Notes under the pieces: model-generated
Seen by the model: the letters and a program-made list of their open reading frames with translations, nothing else
Databases searched by the model: none
What the model was told of the DNA's origin: nothing
Position numbers and translations under genes: made by a program
From: Porites lobata
Lineage: Eukaryota > Cnidaria > Anthozoa > Scleractinia > Poritidae
Direction of reading: 5' to 3'
Assembly (NCBI GenBank): GCA_942486035.1
Contig: CALNXK010000098.1
Location: forward strand, 1,296,001-1,360,000
Length of the DNA stretch: 64,000 nt
Shown: positions 12,883 through 24,200 of the stretch, piece by piece
Numbering within the stretch: the first letter of the stretch is position 1
Layout of the letters: each line of letters opens with the position of its first letter

Positions 12883-12888
12883 AATAAA
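12883..12888 (+). promoter_or_regulatory. candidate poly(A) signal of DAZAP2
   Basis: AATAAA lies about 1.3 kb after the stop, in AT-rich DNA with T/GT-rich sequence just downstream. It is the first canonical hexamer after the stop that I noticed. Confidence 0.45.
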
Positions 12889-14111
12889 GTTGTGTAGAAG
12901 CATACTAAAGTGGATTTTCATCTCTTTTTCTTCTTCTATGACTGACCACAGAAGTGGTCTCTAAAATCTTTCAATTATAAATATCTGAGTAGTTTAAGGT
13001 TACAACCTTACATATTTGGAACTACAATGTACAAGAGTAGTTCTGTGTTATTGTTTACACTTAAAAACACATAGATATTTGACTTCAATTATTTATTATT
13101 GAAGGGGTGCAGGGGGAAAAAATCCTTGAATAGTTGACTCTTGATCTGATGTCAAATTCTCCCTCTTTTTTGACAAGGAATACAGGGCATTTTGAATGGA
13201 GAATTTAACAGTCTATCACCATCTACTTGGGCCTTTTTTCCTTGCATCCTTCAACCCTTCTCCGTTCCGTAACAGTTATTTTCCATTTTGTACTATTATA
13301 ATTCAGATGTGATGAAAAATAAGTACAATCCTTGGGAGCTTAACAAGCAAAGGCTTTTTTGCGTGAAGTATGTCAACCAGAAGTGGACTTTTTTTGCATT
13401 CTTGGGCACTGATTGTGCCCAAATTTTGCAGCAAATTGTCTCTGTAAGAGTGAGACGCTTCGACAAACAAATTTTTTCATGGAAGGCATGTTGAAAGGGA
13501 AAAAAGGCCTCACTTTGAGTTGATGTGCCACCATTTTCTGCATTCAAAATGAATTTCAAGTGATACCCCATGGCCAAGTTATATTTACCTCTGTCTAGAT
13601 TATTGATCAGCTGTTTAACTCTTTCAGCCCTTCTCCAGACTGTTTCCTGTACATTTTCATAAAGAATAGTTAATTAGTCTCATTAGTTTTCTTAACCCTT
13701 CACCTATGATGCCTAAATATCGATATTGTTAAGAGAAAATCGATGTTAATCGCTCTTAGAACTTTAAGGGTTAACTGCTGATACTGTAACACTTCCATGC
13801 ATTTTAAAAGTTATACCCCATTCAAAGGAATGTTGTTAATTAACATAAGTATATGACATTCTATAGAAGTAGCCCCAAGATCATAACAGCGATGGATCCA
13901 GAAAATTCAGAAAGAGGGGTCTGGGAGACTTATCAGCTCCAGCTTTAAATACTATCTATTTATTGGTTAAAGAACATTAGACGGTGCTTAAAAAAATAGC
14001 TCTAGAAGAAAGGTTTTAAAAATTTAAGCTCAATTTCAGACAAATGGGAAGTGTAGGGGAGAGAGGTGCCCCCTTGGCCCCGCTTTAAATGCACCCCCAG
14101 GAGGTATTCTG
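12889..14111. other. convergent spacer between DAZAP2 and the MoaC gene
   Basis: AT-rich sequence with no supported gene. The small ORFs show no splice boundaries or recognisable motifs. Confidence 0.4.
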
Positions 14112-14404
14112 GATTTCAAGTGACAGGGATAATTGAAGGATTTTTTTGGGTTTGAAATTTTTGATTCCGGGTTTTTTTGGGTAGTAAAATTTGGCAAGTA
14201 TTATTTTTGGTGGCTTGATTTAAGTAGGGATTTTTTTGGCCATTCAGAACAATCAGAAGATTCGTGATGGTGCCTGTGTATCTCAGCTGCATAGTTTTGA
14301 GATTACAGTACAACCAAACTTGTTTTCCTTTCTGGAGATTTTTAAGGCTCAGAAATTCGGCATGGGACTTTTGGCCCCATTCGATCATCCCTGTCACTTG
14401 AATC
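14112..14404. repeat. MITE-like inverted repeat
   Basis: The ends GATTTCAAGTGACAGGGAT and ATCCCTGTCACTTGAATC form an inverted pair about 290 bp apart. The left half is unusually rich in TTTTTTGGG runs. Copy number and target duplication could not be assessed. Confidence 0.5.
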
Positions 14405-15002
14405 TGGAGTGCTTCCCCTGGGAATGCACTCATGCACAATCCTGTTATGCAACCAAATATACATGTAGTTATTATTGGGAAGGACCCTGCCCTCAGATTG
14501 TGATGCATTTATATGTTTCTAACTTATTTAGGTTCATCATTAAGCAATCATGTACAAAAAGAGCATATGTTTTTTTTATTTCTAAAAGCAATGTTGAAAA
14601 TTAATTCTCCTTGGTTGTAAATGTTACTCAGCAATCTTAATCCTTTTACGTTTTTACTCTAAGTCACCCCTAGGTTGAAATATCATAACCCTCAGGTAAA
14701 TACCTAAGTTTTGTTATCATGTTGTCAACTAGGCTCCTCCAAAGAGGTTTTTAATTTGAAATATCTTTTGGTAGTTAATTGGTTAGGATCAAAGCCCTGA
14801 GGTCACTCACCAAAGCCAGTAATGCAATAAAAAATTATTATTGCTTGAGGTCTTTTTAAATATAGGAGCTTTTTTGTGATGTGTTTATTTGAAAACACCA
14901 ATATCAATTATTCTTCTTGTTATCGATGAACAGATACATAACAAGCAAATCAGGAAATCAGAATGCAAGGTTTTTTAAACCAGTGTATATATTTTCCTAA
15001 AT

Positions 15003-16121
15003 TTAAGGAGCAAGATAATCGCCACTTTTTCCTCCACTTTTTCTCAAAAGCTTAATGTCTGAGATGACAATTTCACGTGACACAGCTTTGCACATGTCAT
15101 ATACAGTCAATGCAGCTATAGTAACAGCAGTCAGTGACTCCATCTCTACTCCTGTTTTCCCAACTGAGTTAACTGATCCTGTAATGCACACAGTGAAGTT
15201 CTCATCATCCAGCTCCAAATTGACTTTGGAGTGGGTTATGCTAATATTATGACACAAAGGAATAAGGTTTGCAGTCAACTTAGATGCCATTATCCCTGCC
15301 AACTGAGCAACAGTCAATACATCACCTTTCTGAATTTTGTTTTCTTTTACCAAGTGAAAAGCTTCAGGACCTAAGTACACTTTAGCTGATGCCACAGCAA
15401 TCCTACTTGTATCTTTCTTTGCGCCAACATCTACCATTTGTGCCCGACCTTTGCTATCAATGTGACTCAGCTTGGACATAGAGTCTGAAAGCCGTGAATT
15501 AGTGTCTTTCTTTAAAGTTACTGTGTTATTTTCTTGAAATTTATGGCTCTCACCTTTGCTCGAAAAACAAAGGCGAGATGACAAGGGATAAACTTTTAAA
15601 CTGGACAACCAGGAAATCTTAGCAAATCTAGACGGAAAGAATGTGACTTGTTGACTTGTGCGTTGAGTAGAAGATGGGAAAAAGGCATAATTATTCAGTT
15701 TTCTTGACCACTGATAAACAACTAATGAACGCTGCAAGCGGCAATCACACCCTTGTAGGCCTGGTAAAGACTTTGACATCTGCCATATTATAGTCTTCAA
15801 CAAGCCTGAAGCAAAAAAAAATGAAAATACATGTAACGAGTTGATTGAGGATACTTTTGATGTCTCATTACCTAGACATTCAGTTGACGTTCAGCGGGGA
15901 AAAAGTGGATATGTGGAAGATCCCTAACTTAATCTCAATACCAGGAGTCCTAACTCTTGCTCTACTTTGCATTTATTTCTAACTCTACCACTTGGAACAC
16001 GACGCTCTCGATCCCACACGCTTCAGCCTGCAGGCCATCTAGACGAATATAAAACTTGAAAAAAGTTCATAGTTGATGAATTAACTTTTGACGCACCTTT
16101 ACAACCACTGCTTCTGTTCAT
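15003..16121 (-). CDS. cyclic pyranopterin monophosphate synthase, MoaC/MOCS1B type
   Basis: Two exons on the minus strand, 16121-16097 (ATG, 25 nt) and 15805-15003, give 275 residues. The donor AAAG|GTGCGT and acceptor TTGCTTCAG|GC join a Gly codon in phase. Residues 118-273 form a complete MoaC domain: MVDVGAKKDTSR near 132, QKGDV (Lys168), NLIPLCH (His194), GKTGVEMESLTA near 214-226, YDMCKAV (Asp245, Lys248) and the closing KSGGKSGDY. All catalytic-region motifs of bacterial MoaC are kept. With MOCS1A/MoaA, this enzyme converts GTP to cPMP, the first stage of molybdenum cofactor synthesis. The 117-residue N-terminal extension is basic and Ser-rich and may target mitochondria (inference). 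In vertebrates this domain is expressed from the MOCS1 locus after MOCS1A, but no MoaA-like exon is visible here. Confidence 0.88.
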
Positions 16122-16222
16122 TTTATGTGATTATGATGTGGCTGTGTCTCCAAGAAGGATGATACATTCACAAATTGCCACAAATTGTTTGCGCTCACAA
16201 ACGCAAAAACGCTACCTCACAG

Positions 16223-16234
16223 CCGCCATCTTGG
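16223..16234 (-). promoter_or_regulatory. YY1-like promoter motif of the MoaC gene
   Basis: On the minus strand the site reads CCAAGATGGCGGC, the classic YY1 core found near start sites of animal housekeeping genes. It lies about 100 bp upstream of the predicted start codon. Its own ATG opens only a five-codon uORF. Confidence 0.5.
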
Positions 16235-16750
16235 AAATGTCCCTTAGGAAGGAAACCGCTGGACGAATGTACCGTGTACGTAACCATAAGGTCTAGATGA
16301 CGTCATCGACGTCTTCGAGACGTTTTTTGATCTTGACTCTTACTAGTTTCAGGGCATAAATTGATTAGAAAAATCACCATGTCCCCTAAACGGTGTTTTC
16401 TAAGACAAGCAAAGTAGAAACAAACCACTACCCCCCCAACCCATCTCCCCCAAAAAAATATTCACGCTGGAACTGCTTAGTCGTTTGTATTGCGATGCAA
16501 AACGCTAGCGTCAAGTGAGAGTTGGAGCAAGAGTTAGGGCAGAACCGCTTGACATTTGAATCGTAGATACTAAAATAAATCGTTTCAGTTTAAGAGAAAA
16601 GATTTTTACTAGCCTTGGGAAAAGACGGGTGGATTTCAAACTTTTTCAAATTTCAAACTAACTTAAAACATTTTTTGAAAAGACCCATTAGGATGCTCTC
16701 GCTTTATCCATGCGCATGCGTAGGATAAATGCGTAGTTTTAAGAACATTC

Positions 16751-16796
16751 TGACCCCACAAGTTTGAGAACTTTTTGTTTGCGTCTAATTTATAAA
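16751..16796 (+). promoter_or_regulatory. U6 promoter: PSE-like element and TATA box
   Basis: TTTATAAAG at 16788-16796 is centred about 27 bp upstream of the U6 start. CTGACCCCACAAGTTTGAG at 16751-16769 occupies the place and resembles the form of a proximal sequence element (-68 to -50). The spacing matches animal type 3 RNA polymerase III promoters. Confidence 0.6.
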
Positions 16797-16818
16797 GCGT
16801 TTGCGACATAAATTTACC

Positions 16819-16845
16819 GTGTTCGCTTAACCGCGGCACGTATAA

Positions 16846-16877
<32 letters not shown>

Positions 16878-16929
16878 GGCCCCTGGCGCAAGGATGACAC
16901 GCATAATCGTGAAGCGTTCCAAATTTTTT
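16819..16929 (+). ncRNA. U6: U6 spliceosomal snRNA
   Basis: The core matches animal U6 almost base for base: TTGGAACGATACAGAGAAGA with the ACAGAGA box, the AGC triad (TTAGCATGGCCCC), GGATGACACGC, GTGAAGCGTTCC and a terminal T run for Pol III. The 5' stem-loop (GTGTTCGC...GCGGCAC) differs from human but still pairs. Two differences from human stand out: one extra G in the internal stem-loop (CCTGGCGCAAGG), and ATAAT in place of AAATT after GACACGC. The intact TATA/PSE arrangement argues that this is an expressed gene and not a retropseudogene. Confidence 0.9.
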
Positions 16930-17259
16930 ATCTTCTTGTTGAATTGTTTCCTTTTTTTCTCTACCTCTGACCCATGTAGACCTGGTATCTCAAATCGTGA
17001 ATGGCCCTGATTACCGCTGTCGTGGTGACTCCTACTTGGGTGTCACCGTCACCCAGCTTAGGCGCCAGTGCGTTGCAAGGTTTTTGTGAAAACTATGATT
17101 AAAAAAAGCACCGAGCTGTGTCTTTTGTCAAAATTCTGAGAAGAGATATCTACGTTTTCTTAAGTCTCGGACAAGAAAAGGTATGAAGCAAGGGTGTAGA
17201 GGTCTTCGTACAAGTATCGTCCGCCAATCCTGATGTTTTTAAGGGGTTAGCTCATGGTA

Positions 17260-17880
17260 TTGTAATTAACTTCAACTTCAACTTCAACTTTATTCATTCA
17301 TTCACACATACAATTTACAGTTTCACAATAGCTTCCACCTCCATATAGAAGAGCCTACAACCTCGTCCCCAGGGCTTTTCCCTTAAAAAAATGGGTGGGG
17401 CCATTTTTTAAGGGAAAAGCCCTGGGGACGAGGTTGAAGAGCCTAATCGAGGTGGGGAAAGAGACGCACAAATTAAAAGCAAGGAAAGGAAAAAAAAGAA
17501 ATATTTTACAAACAGTACCAGCTATCGCGCGTAAAATAGGAATTATAGCATGAATCGTGTTCCTGAGCTAGTTTAATTTAAATTGATGAATGATTTCAGT
17601 GATTTCGAGATAGTCATCAGATTTAGATAAAATTTCAAAGAGCTTATTCCTTATCTTTTTCGAAAGGTAGATTTTGGTAAGTTTCTCAGCGAGGGTAAAG
17701 AATTCAAGATTTTTGGAGCAACTCTGAGAAAAGAACCACGCATTTTTTCAAACCTTGAGTATTCGGTCGGGTAGAATATGAGTACACCTCAGAAATCCTA
17801 GTTAAGTCTCGCTGGAATATTTCAGGTGTAGAATTGTTAGCAACATCACACATGATATTAGAAAGACAATCAAAGTAAAT
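17260..17880 (-). pseudogene. 3' end of a CR1/L2-like non-LTR retrotransposon
   Basis: Read on the minus strand, 17,880 to 17,568 translates to a reverse-transcriptase ORF terminus (RVAPKILNSLPSLRNLPKST, then SKSDDYLEITEIIHQ) ending in TAG. A 3' UTR follows, then AATAAAGTTGAAGTTGAAG with a GAAGTT microsatellite tail, as is usual for CR1/L2-like elements. The copy is 5'-truncated. A 79-bp foldback is inserted in its 3' UTR. Confidence 0.75.
17358..17436. mobile_element. foldback element, CAACCTCGTCC type, 9-bp TSD
   Basis: This is a near-perfect hairpin with CAACCTCGTCCCCAGGGC ends. It is flanked by an exact 9-bp duplication AAGAGCCTA (17349-17357 and 17437-17445). The 9-bp duplication is typical of Mutator-like elements. 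It lies inside the non-LTR 3' UTR, so it is younger than that copy. Confidence 0.85.
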
Positions 17881-18037
17881 TAAAATTGAATTTATTTTGT
17901 TCCTTTACGTTATTTGTGAGCTAAGGAAAAAAAAAGTCTAACTGTTAGCAAAATCATCGCCACTAAGATTTTGATCAACTTCGTTCCCGGGGTTTTCTCC
18001 TCCTCGAGCCGCGGGGAAGGCGAGTTAGTGGGGCCAC

Positions 18038-18186
18038 ACCTTTGTCACGCCGCGGCCATTTTGTCTCAGGAGATTTAAAACGCTTTGTTTATGCACGGCT
18101 AGCCTGGTAGAGAGAACAAGGCTTGTCGTGCATAAACAAAGCGTTTTAATTCTCCTGAGACAAAATGGCCGCTGTGTGACAAAGGT
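18038..18186. repeat. long-armed hairpin repeat
   Basis: The arms of about 60 bp include CCTTTGTCAC, GGCCATTTTGTCTCAGGAG and AACGCTTTGTTTATGCACG. They flank a loop of about 27 bp. No convincing target duplication was found. Confidence 0.75.
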
Positions 18187-18511
18187 CTATGGAACAAACA
18201 ATGGACGTTTCCCGCGTTCCACGCTCGCTTCGCGCTTGCCCTGGCTCTCCTGAAAAACGCGAAAGAAAAAAAAAACGCTATATGGGCTATATGTTGCAGA
18301 TTTTGGTATCACACCAATTGGCTCCTGTATCACACCTAGGGTTGTTAAGGAGGTGACGCCAATATTTTGACTCACGCCTGAGGTCTTACTCATAGGGCTG
18401 TGCGTGGAGAAATAAAGCCAACAGACGATAAAAAAAGGATTATATCACCAGTTTCCAATTGCACTCAAAAATCACAAATTACCTCTAGTAATCATCGGAT
18501 ACTCTCCATCC

Positions 18512-18570
18512 GGCAGTCGTTTTGTCTCGTCACGCAACGCTCCTTGCGTGATGAGACAAAAAGGGCTGCG
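18512..18570. repeat. short hairpin repeat
   Basis: TTTTGTCTCGTCACGCAA pairs with TTGCGTGATGAGACAAAA around a 6-bp loop. GGCAG and CTGC lie at the outer ends. It resembles the small dispersed hairpins common in coral introns. Confidence 0.65.
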
Positions 18571-18721
18571 AGGGAGACTATATGACAGTAAGACAACAAT
18601 CATATTAGGTAACAATCAAATACGAATTTTGATACTTTATTTTAGAGTGACTTACAAACATTAACCTCATCTTTCTATTATTTTACAAACGGATACAAAA
18701 GTCAGTAACAGAGCATTATTA

Positions 18722-19049
18722 GGGAGCTTAAGCAACAACGACGGTGACGGCTACGAAAACGTCAAACAAAAAGGGAATTCGCTCTGCTTTAAACTTTATC
18801 GCACTTCTTCCATCCCGTTCAGTTAATAAACTGTATCGAAGTTCAAGAGAAGAAAAAGAAACTCATTGTCTTGTGATCACGTCCTCCACAAAACGTGAAA
18901 TTAGGCACTCTCACGTCGTAGTCCTGCAGTGACCGAAAAGAAATGTACAAAAAAGCGTGATGTACGAGCAGAGTTGCTGTGTAGCCAATCTAAACCTATT
19001 GCTTTTTGCCGCTCTTGTTAACGTCGCTGTCGTCGTTGCTTAAGCTCCC
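18722..19049. mobile_element. GGGAGCTTAAG MITE copy 2
   Basis: Complete copy of about 328 bp. GGGAGCTTAAGCAACAACGA at one end mirrors GTCGTTGCTTAAGCTCCC at the other, with TA on both sides. Confidence 0.9.
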
Positions 19050-19395
19050 TATTAAAAGAAAGTAAACCGGCTTTCTCCTGTAAACACGCACTTTCGTAAG
19101 AATAAACTTCAGATGAATCTTGCCGAGTAACTTTCTGACTCTGTTACAGCTTCTCCAAGAAGAGCGTACTCACTTGGCTTTTCTGCAGTATGCTTTTGTT
19201 TCCCCGCTTAAAACGCTCGATATCCCCTCCCTCCCCCACCCCCCCCCCCCCCCAAAAAAAAAAATCACTAAAATGCTCATATCATACAGAGGCTTTTGTA
19301 ATCAATTTTCAGGGAAAATTCTATTAAAATGCTGGAATAATGCTGAATGTTTTGCCTCGCAAAAAGGCTAGAATATCATTTGAGGTTTCTGCGTA

Positions 19396-19486
19396 ACTGC
19401 CCAGCTATCCCTCCCCTAAGTCACAATTTTGCCCAACGTGAGAAGTAAGTGTTAATGTTGACTTAAGGGAGGGGTAGGTGGGCAGT
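19396..19486. repeat. short foldback repeat
   Basis: ACTGCCCAGCTATCCCTCCC and GGGAGGGGTAGGTGGGCAGT form inverted arms about 90 bp end to end. A long C/A homopolymer tract (about 19236-19263) lies just upstream. Confidence 0.6.
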
Positions 19487-19516
19487 TTCCCAGGCGAATA
19501 ATGTACAAAAGCTTAA

Positions 19517-19792
19517 GGCCTATTTCAAACGTCGTGCTACTTTTGCGCTAAGTTGGCTCGACTGCAGCACGACACTACTACGACCTGGTTTCAGACGTCG
19601 AATTTAATTCAGTCGAATAAAACGGCTGTTGCCGAAAACAAAACACAAAAATAAAGAAACGGTTTGGCAAACGTTTAAATGTATTCTAATGTATTTATAA
19701 TTTATGAATCGAGTTCGGCACGGCGGTAGCACAACTTGGTTTCAAACGTCGCGCTAATGCCGTGCTATAAAAGTCGAATTTAATTTGATCAA

Positions 19793-19830
<38 letters not shown>

Positions 19831-19833
19831 ACC
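19517..19833. mobile_element. Harbinger-like MITE, TAA target duplication
   Basis: The ends GGCCTATTTCAAACGTCG and CGACGTTTGAAACAGACC are flanked by TAA on both sides. The interior repeats the end motif (GTTTCAAACGTCG near 19,738), so internal rearrangement is likely. No coding capacity. Confidence 0.75.
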
Positions 19834-20585
19834 TAACTCGCACAAGTCAAGCATAAATTTTAATTTAAATTTCAATACTAAATCTTAAATTATTGAAGAA
19901 CTGCTACGGATTCTTTTGAACTAAATCTGAATCTGTTTTGATCCGTTAAAGAAGGCAAAACGTAACAGCGGTAATACATGGAATTTAAGAACATAAGGAA
20001 TTGACCGTGACGAATATGGGACCGTTCCACCTGCTTTGCCTAGCGGGTTTTAATTTGATGTTAAATGAAAACATGGTCAAAGCTTTATACAATAGTTAAT
20101 CTAGCTGTCTTTTCAAATCCCTCACAATTACAATATGAGCTTCTTTTTGACAAAAACTCTTTGCAGCCAAGCAAAATTATTTTGGCAAATAGCACCCACA
20201 ATTTTGCATTTTTAGTTTTAAAGCTTAGATCTTTTGCAGTAAGTTGCAGTATACTTTCAGAAAGTTAGTAAATAAACAATACAGGGCCCCTGGAACAATG
20301 AATTGGTATCAGAGTAAACTTTGCAGTGAAAATGATAATCTTAACTTTCGCTTTTTTTTTCTTCATTTGACCGCGCCGTCAGCGCGGCCTTGACTTATTC
20401 TGTTCCGTGCTTGCGGTTATGGTCAGTCGCGACCAGTAAAAGCGCGTGCACTACTTTCATCATTATTGCGACTAACTGCAAGCACGAAACAGCCGTAAAA
20501 GTTATGACTCTAAAGAGCACCAGGTTAGGTTGCATGTATTGTAAGCTCTCTGAACCCGGCTGGGGGGTCGAGACCCCGTGCAATA

Positions 20586-20860
20586 GAGAGGAAAAGGCGT
20601 TACGTCACGTTGCCATGGTAGCACAACTTCTGGATCTCAACAAATTATGTCCGGCAAATATGGCAGCAAAAAATAAAACGAAAAAGGTAACACTACCACG
20701 ACTTTCCCGTTCATGCTTGCACTCAGGAACAAAACGGTAGCCGATACATTTCTACAATCGTTCGACAGTGCAAATTGCTGTCTCGGCCAAGAAAGATATT
20801 TTTGACATCCGAAGATTTTGCTACCATGGTGACGTGACGTCACACTTCTCTCTTTTTCGT
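20586..20860. mobile_element. MITE with TACGTCACGTTGCCATGG ends
   Basis: GAGAGGAAAAGGCGTTACGT on the left mirrors TGACGTCACACTTCTCTC on the right, joined to the pair GCCATGGTAGCA and TGCTACCATGGT. The ends carry CRE-like TGACGTCA motifs. Borders are approximate. Confidence 0.6.
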
Positions 20861-21212
20861 AGGCGAGATTTACGCTCGTTCCCATGCGCTTCTAGAGCAA
20901 ATTTGATGAGAACGCGAGGGAAGTCTGACCGATCCGGGGGAAGCGTCCTTACTATTCGTTCGATCTTCCCAATATCCTCGCAAAGCTAATTTTAACACCT
21001 CACTTAACAAATAACTGAGGACTGGGAACAAGTCTGCGATGTATTTAATTATTTGTTTCTATTTATCTTTGTAATTCCTAGCTAAATTTCATCGATTCAA
21101 AATTCCTAAAAAACATAATAAAAAAGATTAAATAAAATAATTGCTCATCAGGAAAGATTTTCTTATATAAAAAAGCTGCCAATAGCAAATTTAACCTACG
21201 TTTATTCATAGT

Positions 21213-21293
21213 TTATATCTCTGCATATCCACTTTTACCACACTTCCCTGCACAAGTGGTCTTTATACGGTCATATGTGAATACAACTCCATC
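21213..21293 (-). CDS. exon 7 (terminal) of the M6PR-like receptor
   Basis: The acceptor TTTTCTTAG opens directly on DGVVFTYD, the DG that ends the family tail motif, and the exon closes at TAA after 27 codons. It lies 7.2 kb from exon 6. AATAAA on the minus strand begins 7 nt after the stop. Confidence 0.72.
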   Translation of the reverse strand, partial: DGVVFTYDRIKTTCAGKCGKSGYAEI

Positions 21294-24200
21294 CTAAGAA
21301 AAAAAAGGAAATAATAATATTGGACAAAAAAAAATGGCATGAAAAAATTCTTCAAGCACTGGAAACTTTTAATTACACAGGCTAGTAATGAGCTAGTTGG
21401 ACAGTGAGTAACTAGCCTGCAGTACAGGCGTTTTCTTCGGGCGCCAGACGTTGCTCGCGAAAGCGCCATATTGGAACTCGGAAAGAAAGGAGAAAATGGG
21501 GCGGGGAGAGAGAAGAGAAAACAGCTTATTTTCTTCTCCCCTCCCCTCCCCTCCCCCCTTTCCTCCTTTCGCCCTAGCACCTACCCTAAGGGTTACTATT
21601 TTCACTCTCCCTCATCTTCTTCCGTCATAACATCAAAGATGGCGGTTACAACAGTACGAACATAAACAAGCAGCTTTCGCCCGCCCATAATACGCCTGCA
21701 CTGCACTGCTAGTGAGTAACTAGTTATTTTGAGAAAATGGAAACATATCGTCTCTAATATACATGCTCCCTATCGTTTCAACTTCACCGTCAAACAAGGC
21801 GTGAGCTAATACGCAGGTACAATCTTGGACAAAACTGTTGAGAAAATTGCACACTTGGGGGGAATTTTTTCTAAACTTCGTAACCGACCGATTCTTCCCT
21901 CCCCCACCCCCTCCCCCTGGAAGCAGTGTTGTTTGGTCTTCCAAAGAAAGAGGGATCCCTAAGCATTTGTAGGAAGCAACTTTGAACTGGGGGAGGGGGT
22001 TTTCTTTACGCAAAGCCGTTGATTTGGAAATAGTTTTGTTGCGTTAGGTAGTGCGCATTAATGAAAACATTTTCTTAAGTAGTTTTGTCCAGGATTGTAG
22101 CTCTAGTACATGTCAGGCATTTCTCGAGGTGATGCTACACGGGACGGTTCGCAACGACAATTTTTAGCGCAACACAGCGTTGGAATGTTGGAACAATGTT
22201 ATAACCATTCGAAACAATAGGGCCATTTATACGAGGAAAAATAAGACGCGTCTTACATAAGACGCGTCTTAAATAAGACACGAACTTTCCGTATAAACGG
22301 CACATTTCGTTTAAAATAAGACGCGGCTTGCTAAGACGCGTCTTATTAGATAAGACATGCTCGTATAAATGGTACAGTTCGCGTCTTATTTAAGACGCGT
22401 CTTATGTAAGACGCGTCTTATTTTTCCTCGTATAAATGGCCCTAATGTCGCAGCACTGTTGCCACGCTGCATTGCGCTAAAATTCGTCTCGTGTAACATC
22501 ACCTTTATACAGTTGAACCTCCAATAGTCCATAAGTCTTGAAATTATAATAAGAAGCTTAAGCAACGACGACGGCGACGGCAACGAGAACGGCAAAAAAG
22601 CAATAGCCTTACATTGGCAAAACAACAACTCTGCACGTGCATCACGCTTTTTTGTACGATTATTAGCCGTCGTTGCACGACTACAACGTGTAAGTGCCTA
22701 ATTTCACGTTTTGTCGAGGATTAACCTGAGATCAGGCTCAATTTTCGTTTCGCTCTGTAATAACATTCCGGTGGGTAGGGTGAAACGAACAACCGTTAGA
22801 GAGAACGTATGAGAACCGCTAAAATTGGGCCTGATCTCAGGTTAGTCGAGAATGGGAACACAAGACAACAACTTTCTTTTTCTGTTCGTGAACTTTGATA
22901 AATTCCTTTAGAATTCAACTCCAAAAATAATTTGCCAACATTTGACGAATTAAACGAGCTGGAATAAGGACGAAAAAGTTCGAGGCAGATCGAATTCACT
23001 ATTTAAGTCACGATCTCGTACCGTCGCCGTCGTCGTTGATTAGGGAGCTTAAGCAACAACGACGGTGACGGATACAAAAACGTCACTTAAAAAGTGAATT
23101 CGCACCGCTTCAAACTTTATCGCGCTTATTCCATCTCGTTTACTTCGTCAAATGTTGGCAAATGTTTTTGGAGTTGAATTCTAAACAACTCTATCAAAGT
23201 TCAGGAAAAGAAAAGAAAGTTGTCGTCTTGTGTTCCCGTCCTCGACAAAACGTGAATTAAGGCACTTTCACGTTGTAGTCGGGCAACGACAGCAAAGAAA
23301 TGTACAAAAAAGCGTGATGTACGTGCAAAGTTGTTGTTTTGCTAATCAAACCTATTGCTTTTTTGCCGTTCTCGTTGCCGTCCGCGTCGTCGTCGCTTAA
23401 GCTCTCTATTAGGGACTTTAAGATCAAATGACGCGACGACAATGAGAACGTCGCTTAAAAAGTGAATTTGCGTTCTTTCAGTCTTTATCGCAATTATTGC
23501 TATCCACTTACTTTGTCAAATGTGGGCGAACCCTCCTGGAGTTGAATTCCTAGGCACCATGTCCAAGTACAGTAAGAGAAATAAAATTTCGTCGTTGCTT
23601 GTTTACGTCCTCCATAAAACGCGAAATTAGGCATTTTCACGTCGTAGTCGTGCAAAAACGGGCAAAGAAATGTACAAAAAAGCGTGATGCACGTGCAAAG
23701 TTGTTGTTTTGCTAATAAAACCTATTGTTTTTTTGACGTTCTCGTTACCGTCCGCGTCGTTGGATCTTTAAGTCCCTATTAAGCTCCCTACGACGCGGAC
23801 GGCAACGAGAACGTCAAAAAAAACAATTGGTTTAATAAGCAAAACAACAACTTTGCACGTGCATCACGCTTTTTTGTACATTTCTTTCCTGTTTTTGCAC
23901 GACTACGACGTGAAAATGCCTAATTTTGCGTTTTATGGAGGATGTAAACAAGCAACGACGAAATTTTACTTCTCTTTCTCAGAGCTTGGATATGGTCCCT
24001 TGAAATTCAGCTTCAGGAGGGCTCGCCTACAATTGACAAAGTAAGTGGGTAGGAATAGTCGCTACAAAGACTGAAGGAACGCAAATTCACTTTTTAAGCG
24101 ACGTTCTCTTTGCCGTCGCGTCGTTGGATTTTAAAGTCCCTATTGTAGAAAACTGGCCACGGCCGCCTTTTTGCCGTCCCAACAAGAGTTCTCCCATTGT

